Under the pieces are notes generated by a model. The model saw only the letters and a program-made list of their open reading frames with translations, searched no databases and was not told the origin of the DNA. From UBA2093 sp044340485 (GTDB lineage Bacteria > Actinomycetota > Acidimicrobiia > Acidimicrobiales > Ilumatobacteraceae), in the NCBI GenBank assembly GCA_044340485.1, contig JBIITN010000026.1:1-27098 (forward strand): a DNA stretch of 27,098 bases, given 5' to 3'. Both the position numbers and the translations under genes were made by a program. This document shows, piece by piece, positions 7,389-15,099 of the stretch (within the stretch, counting starts at the first letter, position 1; each line of letters starts with the position of its first letter).

Positions 7389-7691
7389 ATGAAGTTGCGC
7401 AAAGGTGACACCGTCGAGATCATCGCCGGAAAAGACAAGGGCAAGCAGGGCGAAATCGCCGCTGTATTCCCCAAGAAAAACAAGGTCATTGTGACCGGTC
7501 GTAATGTGTCAAAGCGCCACACCAAAGCGCGCAGCCAGACACAGGCCGGCGGAATTATCGACAAAGAAATGCCAATGGACGCATCAAACGTGATGCTCGT
7601 GAGCAAAGGCAAAACCTCACGCGTCGGGTACACGGTTGCCAAAGATGGCGCTAAGTCCCGCGTGGCGAAAAAGACCGGAGAGGAAATCTGA
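7389..7691 (+). CDS. rplX: 50S ribosomal protein L24
   Basis: A 100-aa L24 with the KOW motif near its start (KLRKGDTVEIIAGKDKGKQG) and the following KVIVTGRNVSKRHTK strand. L24 is an assembly initiator of the 50S subunit. The ATG at 7389 sits 1 nt after the rplN stop and has CGGAGG inside the rplN end as its ribosome site. Its stop overlaps the rplE ATG by one base. Confidence 0.96.
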   Translation: MKLRKGDTVEIIAGKDKGKQGEIAAVFPKKNKVIVTGRNVSKRHTKARSQTQAGGIIDKEMPMDASNVMLVSKGKTSRVGYTVAKDGAKSRVAKKTGEEI

Positions 7692-8314
7692 TGGCTACCG
7701 CTACCGCTCCTCGTTTAAAGCAGCGCTATGACGCAGAAATCAAGCAGGCTCTCTTGAGCCAGCTCGGCCTCAGCAATGTCATGCAAGTGCCAACGATGGA
7801 AAAGATCGTCATCAACATGGGTGTCGGACGCGCAACACAGCAGCCATCGCTGCTCGAAGGCGCAGTTGCAGATCTCACGTTGATCTCTGGTCAAAAGCCC
7901 ATCGTGACAAAGTCACGCGATTCCATCGCAAGTTTCAAGTTGCGCGAAGGCCAAGCAATTGGTTGCAAAGTCACTTTGCGCGGCGACCGCATGTGGGAAT
8001 TCTTCGACCGCTTGTTGTCTGTTGCGATTCCTCGTATTCGTGACTTCCGTGGTCTTCCCGCACATTCATGGGATGGTCGTGGCAACTACACATTTGGTCT
8101 CAGCGAACAAACAGTGTTCCCCGAGATCAACTACGACAGGATCGATGCACAACGTGGCATGGATATCACCATCGTCACCACAGCAACGACAAACGAGCAC
8201 GGCAAAGCATTGCTCGATGCATACGGATTTCCCTTCAAGCGTGGCAACGAAGGCGGCCCCCCAGCTGTGGCGAAAAAACGGGGACCAGCAAATCGTGGCG
8301 GCAGGAAGAAGTAG
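7691..8314 (+). CDS. rplE: 50S ribosomal protein L5
   Basis: A 207-aa L5, which binds 5S rRNA in the central protuberance. Diagnostic parts are the VPTMEKIVINMGVGRA block, the GQKPIVTKSRDSIASFKLRE segment and SWDGRGNYTFGLSEQTVFPE. Most bacterial L5 proteins are about 180 aa; the excess is a short basic Gly/Pro/Lys/Arg-rich C-terminus, common in actinobacteria. It starts by one-base overlap with rplX. Confidence 0.96.
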   Translation: MATATAPRLKQRYDAEIKQALLSQLGLSNVMQVPTMEKIVINMGVGRATQQPSLLEGAVADLTLISGQKPIVTKSRDSIASFKLREGQAIGCKVTLRGDRMWEFFDRLLSVAIPRIRDFRGLPAHSWDGRGNYTFGLSEQTVFPEINYDRIDAQRGMDITIVTTATTNEHGKALLDAYGFPFKRGNEGGPPAVAKKRGPANRGGRKK

Positions 8315-8328
8315 GCAGGTAAAGAGCA

Positions 8329-8514
8329 ATGGCTAAGAAATCTCTGATTAATAAGGCAAACGCAAAGCCCAAGTACAAGGTGCGTGGTTACACGCGCTGC
8401 AGTCGGTGTGGTCGCGCACGTGCAGTGTTCCGCAAGTTTGGACTCTGTCGCGTTTGTTTCCGTGAAATGGCTCACGCAGGTGAAATTCCTGGTGTGACAA
8501 AGGCAAGTTGGTGA
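8329..8514 (+). CDS. rpsN: 30S ribosomal protein S14, zinc-binding (type Z) form
   Basis: A 61-aa S14 of the short, zinc-binding class: Cys24, Cys27, Cys40 and Cys43 form two CxxC pairs that hold one zinc ion. The short type is expected in the spc operon of actinobacteria; the long C-minus form is a separate zinc-starvation paralogue in some relatives (family knowledge) and is not seen here. The start has AAAGAG a few bases upstream. Confidence 0.96.
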   Translation: MAKKSLINKANAKPKYKVRGYTRCSRCGRARAVFRKFGLCRVCFREMAHAGEIPGVTKASW

Positions 8515-8524
8515 GGTACAGCAA

Positions 8525-8926
8525 ATGATGACAGATCCCATCGCCGACATGCTCACACGCATCCGCAACGCAAACGTTGCGATGCACGACACCGTGGTCA
8601 TGCCATCGTCAAAGCAAAAAGTTGCTTTGGCGCAAATCCTAAAGAGCGAGGGTTACATCGCTGACTTCTCAGTGGCACCGTCCACTAAGGGTCCAGGTAA
8701 CGCCCTCACTATCGAAATGAAGTACGCCGACAATCGTGCTCGCACCATCTCTGGTGTGACGCGCGTGTCGACTCCCGGACTTCGCGTGTACCGCAACTCA
8801 AAGTCGGTACCTCGCGTGCTCGGTGGTTTGGGCGTTGCAGTGTTATCCACCAGTCAAGGTCTTATGACCGACCGCGAAGCGCGCAAGCGCAAAGTCGGCG
8901 GCGAAGTCCTGTGCTTCGTGTGGTGA
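8525..8926 (+). CDS. rpsH: 30S ribosomal protein S8
   Basis: A 133-aa S8 with the usual TDPIADMLTRIRNA start and the C-terminal GLMTDREARKRKVGGEVLCF signature. S8 binds the central 16S domain; in E. coli it also represses the spc operon, which is untested here. Two ATG codons lie in tandem. The first (8525) is chosen because GAGG at 8513-8516 is 8 nt away from it. Confidence 0.96.
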   Translation: MMTDPIADMLTRIRNANVAMHDTVVMPSSKQKVALAQILKSEGYIADFSVAPSTKGPGNALTIEMKYADNRARTISGVTRVSTPGLRVYRNSKSVPRVLGGLGVAVLSTSQGLMTDREARKRKVGGEVLCFVW

Positions 8927-8944
8927 CCAAGGAAGGAACACAAC

Positions 8945-9484
8945 ATGTCTCGAATTGGTAAAGCACCCATCACTGTTCCATCAGGAGTCGACGTGTCGGT
9001 CTCTGGCCGCACCATCACCGTGAAGGGCCCGAAGGGCACACTCTCACGTGAGATTCCTGGTGAGATCACTGTTCGTCAAGAAGAGTCAACTCTTTTTGTT
9101 GAGCGTCCAAACGACGAACGCGACAACCGCGCAAAGCACGGTCTTGTTCGTTCACTTGTCAACAACATGGTTGTTGGTGTCACCGACGGTTTCGCCAAAG
9201 AGCTCGAAATTGTTGGCGTTGGTTATCGCGCCGAAGCACAAGGTCAAAACCTTCGTCTTGCACTTGGGTTTTCACACCCCGTCATGGTGGACGCACCAGA
9301 AGGAATCTCCTTCGAAGTGCCAGTACAAACACGCGTCATCGTCAAGGGCATCGACAAAGAATTAGTTGGCCAAGTTGCTGCAAACATTCGTTCCATCCGT
9401 AAGCCAGAGCCATACAAGGGCAAGGGCGTGCGGTATCTCGACGAGCGCATCATCCGTAAGGCCGGCAAAGCCGGAAAGAAATAG
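8945..9484 (+). CDS. rplF: 50S ribosomal protein L6
   Basis: A 179-aa L6 of standard length with two similar alpha/beta halves: MSRIGKAPITVPSGVDV at the start, and the C-terminal RKPEPYKGKGVRYLDERI signature. L6 stabilises the sarcin-ricin loop region where elongation factors act. A strong AAGGAAGG Shine-Dalgarno (8930-8937) precedes the ATG. The gap to rplR is 18 nt. Confidence 0.97.
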   Translation: MSRIGKAPITVPSGVDVSVSGRTITVKGPKGTLSREIPGEITVRQEESTLFVERPNDERDNRAKHGLVRSLVNNMVVGVTDGFAKELEIVGVGYRAEAQGQNLRLALGFSHPVMVDAPEGISFEVPVQTRVIVKGIDKELVGQVAANIRSIRKPEPYKGKGVRYLDERIIRKAGKAGKK

Positions 9485-9502
9485 TGCGGGAGTAGGGAAG
9501 TT

Positions 9503-9868
9503 ATGTCAAACATCGCTGGTATTCGCCGCGAGGGACGTCTTCGTCGTCACCGTCGCGTTCGCAAAAAAATTCATGGCACCACCGAGCGTCCGCGCTTGGC
9601 AGTGCATCGCACCAATAAGCACATCAACGTGCAGTTGATCGACGACGACCTTGGTCGCACCGTCGCAGCTGCGTCAACAACCGAATCTGAGTTCCGTAGT
9701 GACAGTGGTGCAACTGTTGCAGCGGCAACAAAGGTCGGACAATTAGTCGCACAGCGCGCCAAGTCTGCTGGTGTGTCACAGGTGGTCTTCGACCGCGGTG
9801 GCTACCCGTTCCATGGTCGTGTGAAAGCGGTAGCGGAAGCTGCCCGTGAAGCAGGACTGGAGTTCTGA
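9503..9868 (+). CDS. rplR: 50S ribosomal protein L18
   Basis: A 121-aa L18 with the basic N-terminal arm (REGRLRRHRRVRKKIHGT), the RPRLAVHRTNKHINVQLIDD core and the C-terminal FDRGGYPFHGRVKAVAEAAR signature. L18 binds 5S rRNA together with L5. GGGAAG precedes the ATG. The stop overlaps the rpsE ATG by one base. Confidence 0.96.
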   Translation: MSNIAGIRREGRLRRHRRVRKKIHGTTERPRLAVHRTNKHINVQLIDDDLGRTVAAASTTESEFRSDSGATVAAATKVGQLVAQRAKSAGVSQVVFDRGGYPFHGRVKAVAEAAREAGLEF

Positions 9869-10446
9869 TGAGCAACGTAACGAATCCCGTACCGGGTGCC
9901 GAACAAGGTGGCGTACGCGAGTCGCGCGTCATTCACATCAACCGCGTTGCAAAAGTGGTGAAAGGTGGACGTCGCTTTTCATTCACCGCACTTGTTGTTG
10001 TCGGTGATGGCAATGGTCGCGTTGGCCTTGGCTACGGCAAAGCAAAAGAAGTGCCATTGGCAATTCAAAAAGGAACCGAAGAAGCAAAGCGCAACATGTT
10101 TGATGTTGCACTTGCCGGTAGCACCATCACTCACCCCATTCTTGGAGTGAGCGGTGCTGGTCGCGTTCTATTGAAGCCTGCTGCTCCTGGTACCGGTGTT
10201 ATCGCCGGTGGTGCAGCACGCATCATCTTGGAAGAAGCCGGCATTCACGACGTACTTGCAAAGTCACTTGGCTCAGCAAATGCAATCAACGTTGCACGCG
10301 CAACCATTCAAGGTTTGCGCGATCTGCAGCGCCCCGATGCAGTCGCAAAGCGCCGCGGTATTCCTGCCGATTCATTCGTGCCAAAAGGCATGTTGAAGGC
10401 ATACGAAGATCGCAAGAAGGCAATCGCAGCAGGCGAGGTTCACTGA
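9868..10446 (+). CDS. rpsE: 30S ribosomal protein S5
   Basis: A 192-aa S5. It has the double-stranded-RNA-binding half (VAKVVKGGRRFSFTALVVVG, then GRVGLGYGKAKEVP) and the C-terminal half with LKPAAPGTGVIAGGAAR. S5 is one of the decoding-fidelity proteins together with S4 and S12. The first roughly 20 residues are a variable extension, as often seen in actinobacteria. It overlaps rplR by one base; rpmD follows after 2 nt. Confidence 0.96.
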   Translation: MSNVTNPVPGAEQGGVRESRVIHINRVAKVVKGGRRFSFTALVVVGDGNGRVGLGYGKAKEVPLAIQKGTEEAKRNMFDVALAGSTITHPILGVSGAGRVLLKPAAPGTGVIAGGAARIILEEAGIHDVLAKSLGSANAINVARATIQGLRDLQRPDAVAKRRGIPADSFVPKGMLKAYEDRKKAIAAGEVH

Positions 10447-10448
10447 TC

Positions 10449-10634
10449 ATGGCTGACACAATCACTGTGACGTTGAAGCGTTCATCAATTTCCACGAAGC
10501 CAAAAACTCGTGGAACGCTTCGCGCACTCGGACTACGAAAGATCGGCGACACCAACACGTTGCCTGATCGCCCAGAGATTCGCGGCATGATCGCTCGCGT
10601 TCCTCATCTCATCGATGTACAGGAGAACAAGTAA
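10449..10634 (+). CDS. rpmD: 50S ribosomal protein L30
   Basis: A 61-aa L30 of usual length: TITVTLKRSSISTKPKTRGT, then LRALGLRKIGDTN and the closing PEIRGMIARVPHLIDVQE. It lies between rpsE and rplO as in the standard spc order, with 2-nt gaps on both sides. Confidence 0.95.
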   Translation: MADTITVTLKRSSISTKPKTRGTLRALGLRKIGDTNTLPDRPEIRGMIARVPHLIDVQENK

Positions 10635-10636
10635 CC

Positions 10637-11122
10637 ATGCGTGTAGATGAACTTGCACCAGCACCAGGTAGCACCAAGCGTCGCAAGCGCGTTGGTCGCG
10701 GTATCGGTGGTAAGGGCGGAAAGACCGCAGGTCGTGGTACCAAAGGTCAGTACGCCCGTAACACCGTGGCGCGCGGTTTTGAAGGTGGCCAAATGCCCCT
10801 CAAGCAGCGCGTTCCAAAGTTGAAGGGCTTCAATAACCCCTTCCGCGTTGAGTACTACGCGGTCAACTTGGATGCTCTTGATTCCATCGATGCAACTGAC
10901 GTCACCCCCGAGGTGATGGTGGCAAAAGGCATCGCCCACAAGGGAACCCTCGTCAAGATCCTTGCCCGTGGCACCATTTCCCGCCCGGTCAATGTCTCGG
11001 CTCATGCCGTATCTAAAGCAGCAGAAGCAGCAATCGTGGCCGCCGGTGGCAGTGTCACGAAGTTGCCTTTGCCGCACAAAGTTCGTCCTCCGGCCAAGGG
11101 CAACCAGTTCACCAATCGCTAA
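10637..11122 (+). CDS. rplO: 50S ribosomal protein L15
   Basis: A 161-aa L15. Its start (MRVDELAPAPGSTKRRKRVG) leads into the Gly-rich RGIGGKGGKTAGRGTKGQ segment that threads into 23S rRNA, and the C-terminal half carries the KAAEAAIVAAGGSV motif. AGGAG upstream within the rpmD end provides the ribosome site. A 54-nt gap, the longest since rplC, separates it from secY. Confidence 0.96.
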   Translation: MRVDELAPAPGSTKRRKRVGRGIGGKGGKTAGRGTKGQYARNTVARGFEGGQMPLKQRVPKLKGFNNPFRVEYYAVNLDALDSIDATDVTPEVMVAKGIAHKGTLVKILARGTISRPVNVSAHAVSKAAEAAIVAAGGSVTKLPLPHKVRPPAKGNQFTNR

Positions 11123-11176
11123 CCAGCGGTTTGATCGTTTACGCTCGAATCCACTACTTGGAACAAGGAGACCGAC

Positions 11177-12496
11177 GTGCTCTCTAACCTGAAGAACATC
11201 TTCAAGGTGGAGGATCTACGCAAGAAGCTGATTTTCACGCTCTTGATTATCCTCTTATATCGCTTCGGTACCGCTATTCGTGTTCCTGGTGTTGATCCGC
11301 AAGCAGTGAATCAGTTAAGCGAAGCAGCCGAGTCACAAGGCGCACTTGGATTTTTGAACTTGTTCTCTGGTGGAGCGTTTGGATCGTTCTCGATCTTTGC
11401 TCTCGGCATCATGCCCTATATCACCGCCAGCATCATCATGCAGGTGTTGAACGTGGTCATTCCCAAATTGCAGGAATGGCAAGAAATGGGTGCTGTTGGT
11501 CAACGAAAGATCACTCAGACCACTCGATACGTAGCCATTGCTATTGCATTGTTGCAAGCAGCTGGACTCACCTTCATCTTTGGTCAAGGAAATGGGTCGG
11601 CGTTCTTTGGTGCAGCGGCACAAGCCCCCGACGTTGTTCTTCTCGATCCGTTCATGCCACGTGCATTGCTCGTGATTCCATCGCTTGTTGCCGGAACCGC
11701 ACTACTTATGTGGATGGGCGAGCTCATTAGCCAGCGTGGCATCAGCAACGGTATGTCGCTCATTATCTTTGCGTCGGTCATCGCAGGTCTGCCGTACAGC
11801 TACTACTCAATTTTGCAAAGCAAGAAATTCGTCGTGTTTGCAATCTTGCTCGCAGTATCAATTGGCATCTTGGTGGCAGTTGTGCGTGTCGAACTTGCCC
11901 AGCGTCGTATTCCGGTGAACTTTGCAAAGCGCGTGGTAGGTCGTCGTATGACCGGTGGCCAAAGCACCTACATTCCGTTAAAGGTCAACCAAGCTGGCAT
12001 CGTGCCGATCATCTTTGCGTCGTCGGTGTTGCTTCTGCCCGTGTTGCTCTCAAACGTTCTTGGTAGTGGTGAGGGTTGGCGCGGAAGCGTCGCATCGTTT
12101 GTGAACGACTACTTGGTGAACAGCCAAAACATTGTGTACATCACGCTGTTCTTTGGTCTTATCGTTGCGTTCGCGTACTTCTACAACTCCATTGCATTTG
12201 ACCCCATTCGTCAAGCAGATCAGTTGCGTAAGCAAGGTGGATTCATCCCCGGTATTCGCCCTGGTCCACAAACAGAACGCTTCCTTGCAAAAGTGGTGAA
12301 CCGCATTACGTTGCCTGGTGCATTGTTTGTGGCATCTATTGCCATCTTGCCCTACATCATTTTGTGGGTGGGCGATGTGCAATCGTTCCCGTTTGCAGGA
12401 ACAACAGTTCTTATTGCCGTGGGTGTTGCGCTTGAGTTGATGCGTCAAATTGATAGCCAACTCATGTTGCGTAACTATGAAGGATTCCTTAAGTGA
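11177..12496 (+). CDS. secY: Preprotein translocase subunit SecY
   Basis: A 439-aa SecY with about ten hydrophobic segments, the channel of the Sec translocon in the cytoplasmic membrane. Landmarks are the FRVPGVD-like VPGVDPQAV after the first segment, the FALGIMPYITASIIMQ stretch of TM2, the MTGGQSTYIPLKVNQAGIVP region and the C-terminal LMLRNYEGFLK. The GTG at 11177 is chosen because AAGGAG (11165-11170) lies 6 nt upstream and the family N-terminus begins there. SecY in the spc operon links translocon output to ribosome output. A terminator-like hairpin begins directly at its stop codon. Confidence 0.97.
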   Translation: MLSNLKNIFKVEDLRKKLIFTLLIILLYRFGTAIRVPGVDPQAVNQLSEAAESQGALGFLNLFSGGAFGSFSIFALGIMPYITASIIMQVLNVVIPKLQEWQEMGAVGQRKITQTTRYVAIAIALLQAAGLTFIFGQGNGSAFFGAAAQAPDVVLLDPFMPRALLVIPSLVAGTALLMWMGELISQRGISNGMSLIIFASVIAGLPYSYYSILQSKKFVVFAILLAVSIGILVAVVRVELAQRRIPVNFAKRVVGRRMTGGQSTYIPLKVNQAGIVPIIFASSVLLLPVLLSNVLGSGEGWRGSVASFVNDYLVNSQNIVYITLFFGLIVAFAYFYNSIAFDPIRQADQLRKQGGFIPGIRPGPQTERFLAKVVNRITLPGALFVASIAILPYIILWVGDVQSFPFAGTTVLIAVGVALELMRQIDSQLMLRNYEGFLK

Positions 12497-12520
12497 CATC
12501 ACCCAAACGGTGATGTTTTT
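12497..12520 (+). terminator. Terminator-like hairpin between secY and adk
   Basis: A perfect 7-bp stem (12497-12503 with 12509-12515), loop CAAAC, followed at once by five Ts (12516-12520). It starts at the base after the secY stop and ends 9 nt before the adk ATG, whose AGGT ribosome site lies right after the T run. The stem is short, so partial termination (attenuation) is more likely than a full stop. Confidence 0.65.
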
Positions 12521-12529
12521 AGGTAGACC

Positions 12530-13177
12530 ATGACACGTCTTGTTTTATTTGGGCGCCAAGGTGCCGGCAAAGGCACACAGTGCATCCGTTTGTCGCATCA
12601 CTATGTGGTCCCACATATTTCAACAGGCGATATTTTGCGTGCCGCTGTTCGTGAGGGAACAGAACTTGGCAAAAAAGCAAAAGCCATCATCGATGCTGGC
12701 GGTCTTGTCAGCGATGAGATCGTCATTGGCATCATCAACGAACGCCTCAAAGAAAAAGACGCTGCTGGTCGCGGATACATCCTTGATGGTTTTCCCCGCA
12801 CCGTCGCTCAGGCGATCGCCCTCGATGAGATCACCACTGAGCTGCCTCTTGAGATGGCAATCGATCTCGTGGTGCCACGCGAACTTGTGTTGTCACGCCT
12901 ATCGGCCCGGCGCGTGTGTCGCGACTGCGGTGCCAACTTCACCGCCACCGGCAACGAACCGAGCCCTTGGACCTGCGACAACTGCGGTGGCGACGTTGTG
13001 CAGCGAGACGATGACACCCCAGAGGCCATCAACAAGCGCCTTGATCTCTACGAAACCCAGACCCAGCCCCTCATTGACTACTACGGCAATGCCGGCAAGT
13101 TGGCCTCGGTCGATGGAGTGGGACACCCAGACGAGGTATTTGCCCGTCTGAGGAAAACCATCGATCAGGGTTCCTGA
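12530..13177 (+). CDS. adk: Adenylate kinase, zinc-type long form
   Basis: A 215-aa enzyme catalysing ATP + AMP to 2 ADP in the cytosol. It has the P-loop GRQGAGKGT (8-16), the nucleoside-binding DGFPR motif (86-90) and a LID with four cysteines (Cys130, Cys133, Cys149, Cys152), which in Gram-positive relatives bind zinc. It follows secY as in many bacteria, but the map gene, which often comes next, is missing. The following gene is infA. The upstream hairpin may reduce its expression relative to the ribosomal genes. Confidence 0.96.
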   Translation: MTRLVLFGRQGAGKGTQCIRLSHHYVVPHISTGDILRAAVREGTELGKKAKAIIDAGGLVSDEIVIGIINERLKEKDAAGRGYILDGFPRTVAQAIALDEITTELPLEMAIDLVVPRELVLSRLSARRVCRDCGANFTATGNEPSPWTCDNCGGDVVQRDDDTPEAINKRLDLYETQTQPLIDYYGNAGKLASVDGVGHPDEVFARLRKTIDQGS

Positions 13178-13195
13178 AGATGCTAAAAGCCCCTA

Positions 13196-13224
13196 TTGGC
13201 GCAGGTCTTATCCGCCGATAGCAT
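13196..13224 (+). promoter_or_regulatory. Candidate sigma70-type promoter for infA-rpmJ-rpsM-rpsK-rpsD-rpoA-rplQ
   Basis: TTGGCG (13196-13201) and TAGCAT (13219-13224) are separated by 17 nt; each matches four of six consensus bases. They lie in the 126-nt gap between adk and infA, the only sizeable gap before the alpha operon, and would give a leader of about 70 nt. That leader contains a 6-bp hairpin (arms CTTGTC and GACAGG, around 13233-13249). Transcription start mapping would be needed to confirm it. Confidence 0.4.
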
Positions 13225-13290
13225 TATCACTTGTCCCTAAGACAGGTTCGACAACGTCGCGCCGCCTTGGGGTCAACCGTCAGTTCCATC

Positions 13291-13306
13291 AAAGGAGTCC
13301 GTCCTG
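13291..13306 (+). promoter_or_regulatory. Strong ribosome binding site that decides a CTG start for infA
   Basis: AAAGGAG (13291-13297) is the strongest Shine-Dalgarno in this gap and lies 6 nt before CTG at 13304, an ideal distance. No ATG, GTG or TTG occurs in this frame between the in-frame stop at 13238-13240 and the GTG at 13331. Confidence 0.75.
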
Positions 13307-13528
13307 GCTAACCCCAAAGAAGATGCAATCGTGCTCGAGGGCACGATTCTTGAGTCTCTCCCAAACGCAATGTTTCGTGTGGAGCTTGAGAACGGTCACA
13401 AAGTGTTAGCGCACATCTCCGGAAAAATGCGCATGCACTACATCCGTATTCTTCCCGGTGACAAAGTCCAGGTGGAACTCACACCATATGACCTCACCCG
13501 AGGTCGCATTACATATCGCTTCAAGTGA
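13304..13528 (+). CDS. infA: Translation initiation factor IF-1 (CTG start)
   Basis: The protein from CTG at 13304 is 74 aa, the usual IF1 size, reading (M)ANPKEDAIVLEG then TILESLPNAMFRVELENG, HKVLAHISGKMRMHYIRILP and YDLTRGRITYR: the S1/OB-fold sequence is unmistakable. IF1 blocks the A site during initiation and assists IF3 in start selection. The only conventional in-frame start, GTG 13331, would remove the first nine residues, including the (M)A-x-K-x-x-x-I part found in the family, and has no good ribosome site. A CTG start is therefore the best reading. A sequencing error at 13304 cannot be excluded. It is the first gene of the alpha operon; rpmJ follows after 7 nt. Confidence 0.88.
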   Translation: MANPKEDAIVLEGTILESLPNAMFRVELENGHKVLAHISGKMRMHYIRILPGDKVQVELTPYDLTRGRITYRFK

Positions 13529-13535
13529 GATCGAC

Positions 13536-13649
13536 ATGAAAGTACGCCCAAGCGTCAAAAAAATTTGTGAGAAGTGCAAGGTCATTCGCCGTCATGGGCG
13601 TGTGCAAGTGATCTGCGAAAACCCGCGCCATAAGCAGCGCCAGGGTTAA
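13536..13649 (+). CDS. rpmJ: 50S ribosomal protein L36, zinc-binding form
   Basis: A 37-aa protein with the L36 sequence MKVRPSVKKICEKCKVIRR. The zinc ligands Cys11, Cys14, Cys27 and His32 are all present, so this is the C-plus (zinc) form. It lies 7 nt after infA, the usual neighbour. The ATG at 13536 gives the exact family length, although the frame is open further upstream within infA. Confidence 0.95.
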   Translation: MKVRPSVKKICEKCKVIRRHGRVQVICENPRHKQRQG

Positions 13650-13672
13650 AGAGAAGAAGGATCGATTTATTC

Positions 13673-14050
13673 ATGGCACGTATTTCTGGCGTTGACATCC
13701 CACGCGAAAAGCGTCTGGTGATTTCACTTACCTATATTTTTGGCATTGGCGACACCACTGCACAGCGCATTTGCGAGGCAACTGGTTTAAGCCCCAGCAC
13801 ACGCGTACGCGATCTCACCGAAGAAGAAATCAATCGCATCCGCGCATGGGTCGATCAAAACGCAAACGTTGAAGGCGATCTTCGCCGCGACGTACAACAA
13901 GACATCAAACGCAAAATGGAAATCGGTTGCTTGCAAGGCATTCGTCATCGCAAAGGACTTCCTGTGCGTGGTCAGCGCACGCACACCAATGCGCGCACAC
14001 GCAAAGGTCCAAAAAAGACTGTTGCCAACAAGAAAAAGGCAGTGAGGTAG
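13673..14050 (+). CDS. rpsM: 30S ribosomal protein S13
   Basis: A 125-aa S13: MARISGVDIPREKRLVISLT, the helix-turn-helix-like IFGIGDTTAQRICE part, and the C-terminal GLPVRGQRTHTNARTRKGP that reaches the P-site tRNA. The ribosome site is GAAGAAGGA about 11 nt upstream, a slightly long spacing. S13 and S19 together form the head contact with the 50S subunit. Confidence 0.96.
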   Translation: MARISGVDIPREKRLVISLTYIFGIGDTTAQRICEATGLSPSTRVRDLTEEEINRIRAWVDQNANVEGDLRRDVQQDIKRKMEIGCLQGIRHRKGLPVRGQRTHTNARTRKGPKKTVANKKKAVR

Positions 14051-14057
14051 TTACGAC

Positions 14058-14456
14058 ATGGCAAAGCCAGCAGCGGGCGGTCGTCGTCCACGCAAGCGCG
14101 AGCGCAAAAACGTCACCACGGGTGTCGTTCACATCAAGAGTTCGTTCAACAACACCATCGTGTCCATCACCGACACAGAAGGAAACGTCATTGCATGGGC
14201 GTCTTCGGGTGGAGTTGGTTTCAAAGGTTCACGCAAGTCCACTCCATTTGCCGCACAGATGGCAGCCGAAAAAGCTGCACGCGCTGCAATGGAACACGGT
14301 CTTCGCCGCGCCGAAGTGCATGTAAAGGGTCCAGGTTCTGGACGTGACACTGCTCTTCGTTCGGTGCAAAACGTTGGTATCGAAGTCACTGGCATCAAAG
14401 ATGTCACTCCCGTTCCACACAACGGGTGTCGTCAAGCAAAGCGTCGGAGGAGCTAG
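14058..14456 (+). CDS. rpsK: 30S ribosomal protein S11
   Basis: A 132-aa S11 with a basic N-terminus, the core GVVHIKSSFNNTIVSITD, and the closing DVTPVPHNGCRQAKRRR, all diagnostic. S11 sits on the 30S platform beside the E-site mRNA. It ends 2 nt before rpsD, and its 3' end contains the GGAGGAG ribosome site of that gene. Confidence 0.97.
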   Translation: MAKPAAGGRRPRKRERKNVTTGVVHIKSSFNNTIVSITDTEGNVIAWASSGGVGFKGSRKSTPFAAQMAAEKAARAAMEHGLRRAEVHVKGPGSGRDTALRSVQNVGIEVTGIKDVTPVPHNGCRQAKRRRS

Positions 14457-14458
14457 TC

Positions 14459-15070
14459 ATGGCCCGTTACACCGGACCCAAAGTTCGTATTTCACGTCGT
14501 CTCAACACGAACATTTTCGAAAACGCCAAAGGCAGTCGTGCACTCGATCGTCGTCCGTTCCCACCAGGTGCACACGGTCGTACCCGTCGTCGCACTGCTG
14601 GTAGCGAGTACCTCGCTCAGATGCAGGAAAAGCAAAAAGCCAAGTACATCTATGGCGTTCTCGAGCGTCAGTTCCGCCGCACCTATGAAGAGGCAAACCG
14701 TCTCCAGGGCCCAACCGGTGAAAACCTGTTGCGACTTTTGGAACAGCGCCTCGACAACGTGGTGTTCCGCGCCGGATGGGGAGCAACCCGTCCGCAGGCT
14801 CGCCAGTTTGTGAACCATGGCCTCATCTTGGTTGATGGCAAGCGCGTCGACATTGCGTCATACCGCGTGAAAAAAGGTCAAGTCATTTCGTTGTCACCAA
14901 AGGCAACAAAGATGATTCAAATTCAACACAACATCGACACTCTCGATCGCCCACTTGTTGGTTGGTTAGAGGGAGGCGACAAGCAAGTCACCGTGCGTGA
15001 TCTGCCACAGCGCGATCACATCGATGTTCCCGTCCGCGAGCAACTCATCGTTGAGTTGTACTCCAAGTAG
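14459..15070 (+). CDS. rpsD: 30S ribosomal protein S4
   Basis: A 203-aa S4 beginning MARYTGPKVRISRRL, with the S4 RNA-binding domain (RLDNVVFRAGWGATRPQARQ, then FVNHGLILVDGKRVDI). The N-terminal region lacks the four cysteines of zinc-binding S4 proteins, so it is the zinc-free form. The ATG at 14459 is chosen for its perfect GGAGGAG site (14446-14452). S4 nucleates 30S assembly and in E. coli represses this operon; autoregulation here is not shown by the sequence. Confidence 0.96.
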   Translation: MARYTGPKVRISRRLNTNIFENAKGSRALDRRPFPPGAHGRTRRRTAGSEYLAQMQEKQKAKYIYGVLERQFRRTYEEANRLQGPTGENLLRLLEQRLDNVVFRAGWGATRPQARQFVNHGLILVDGKRVDIASYRVKKGQVISLSPKATKMIQIQHNIDTLDRPLVGWLEGGDKQVTVRDLPQRDHIDVPVREQLIVELYSK

Positions 15071-15099
15071 TCCCCACCCGCCCTTTTTAGGAGACCAAC

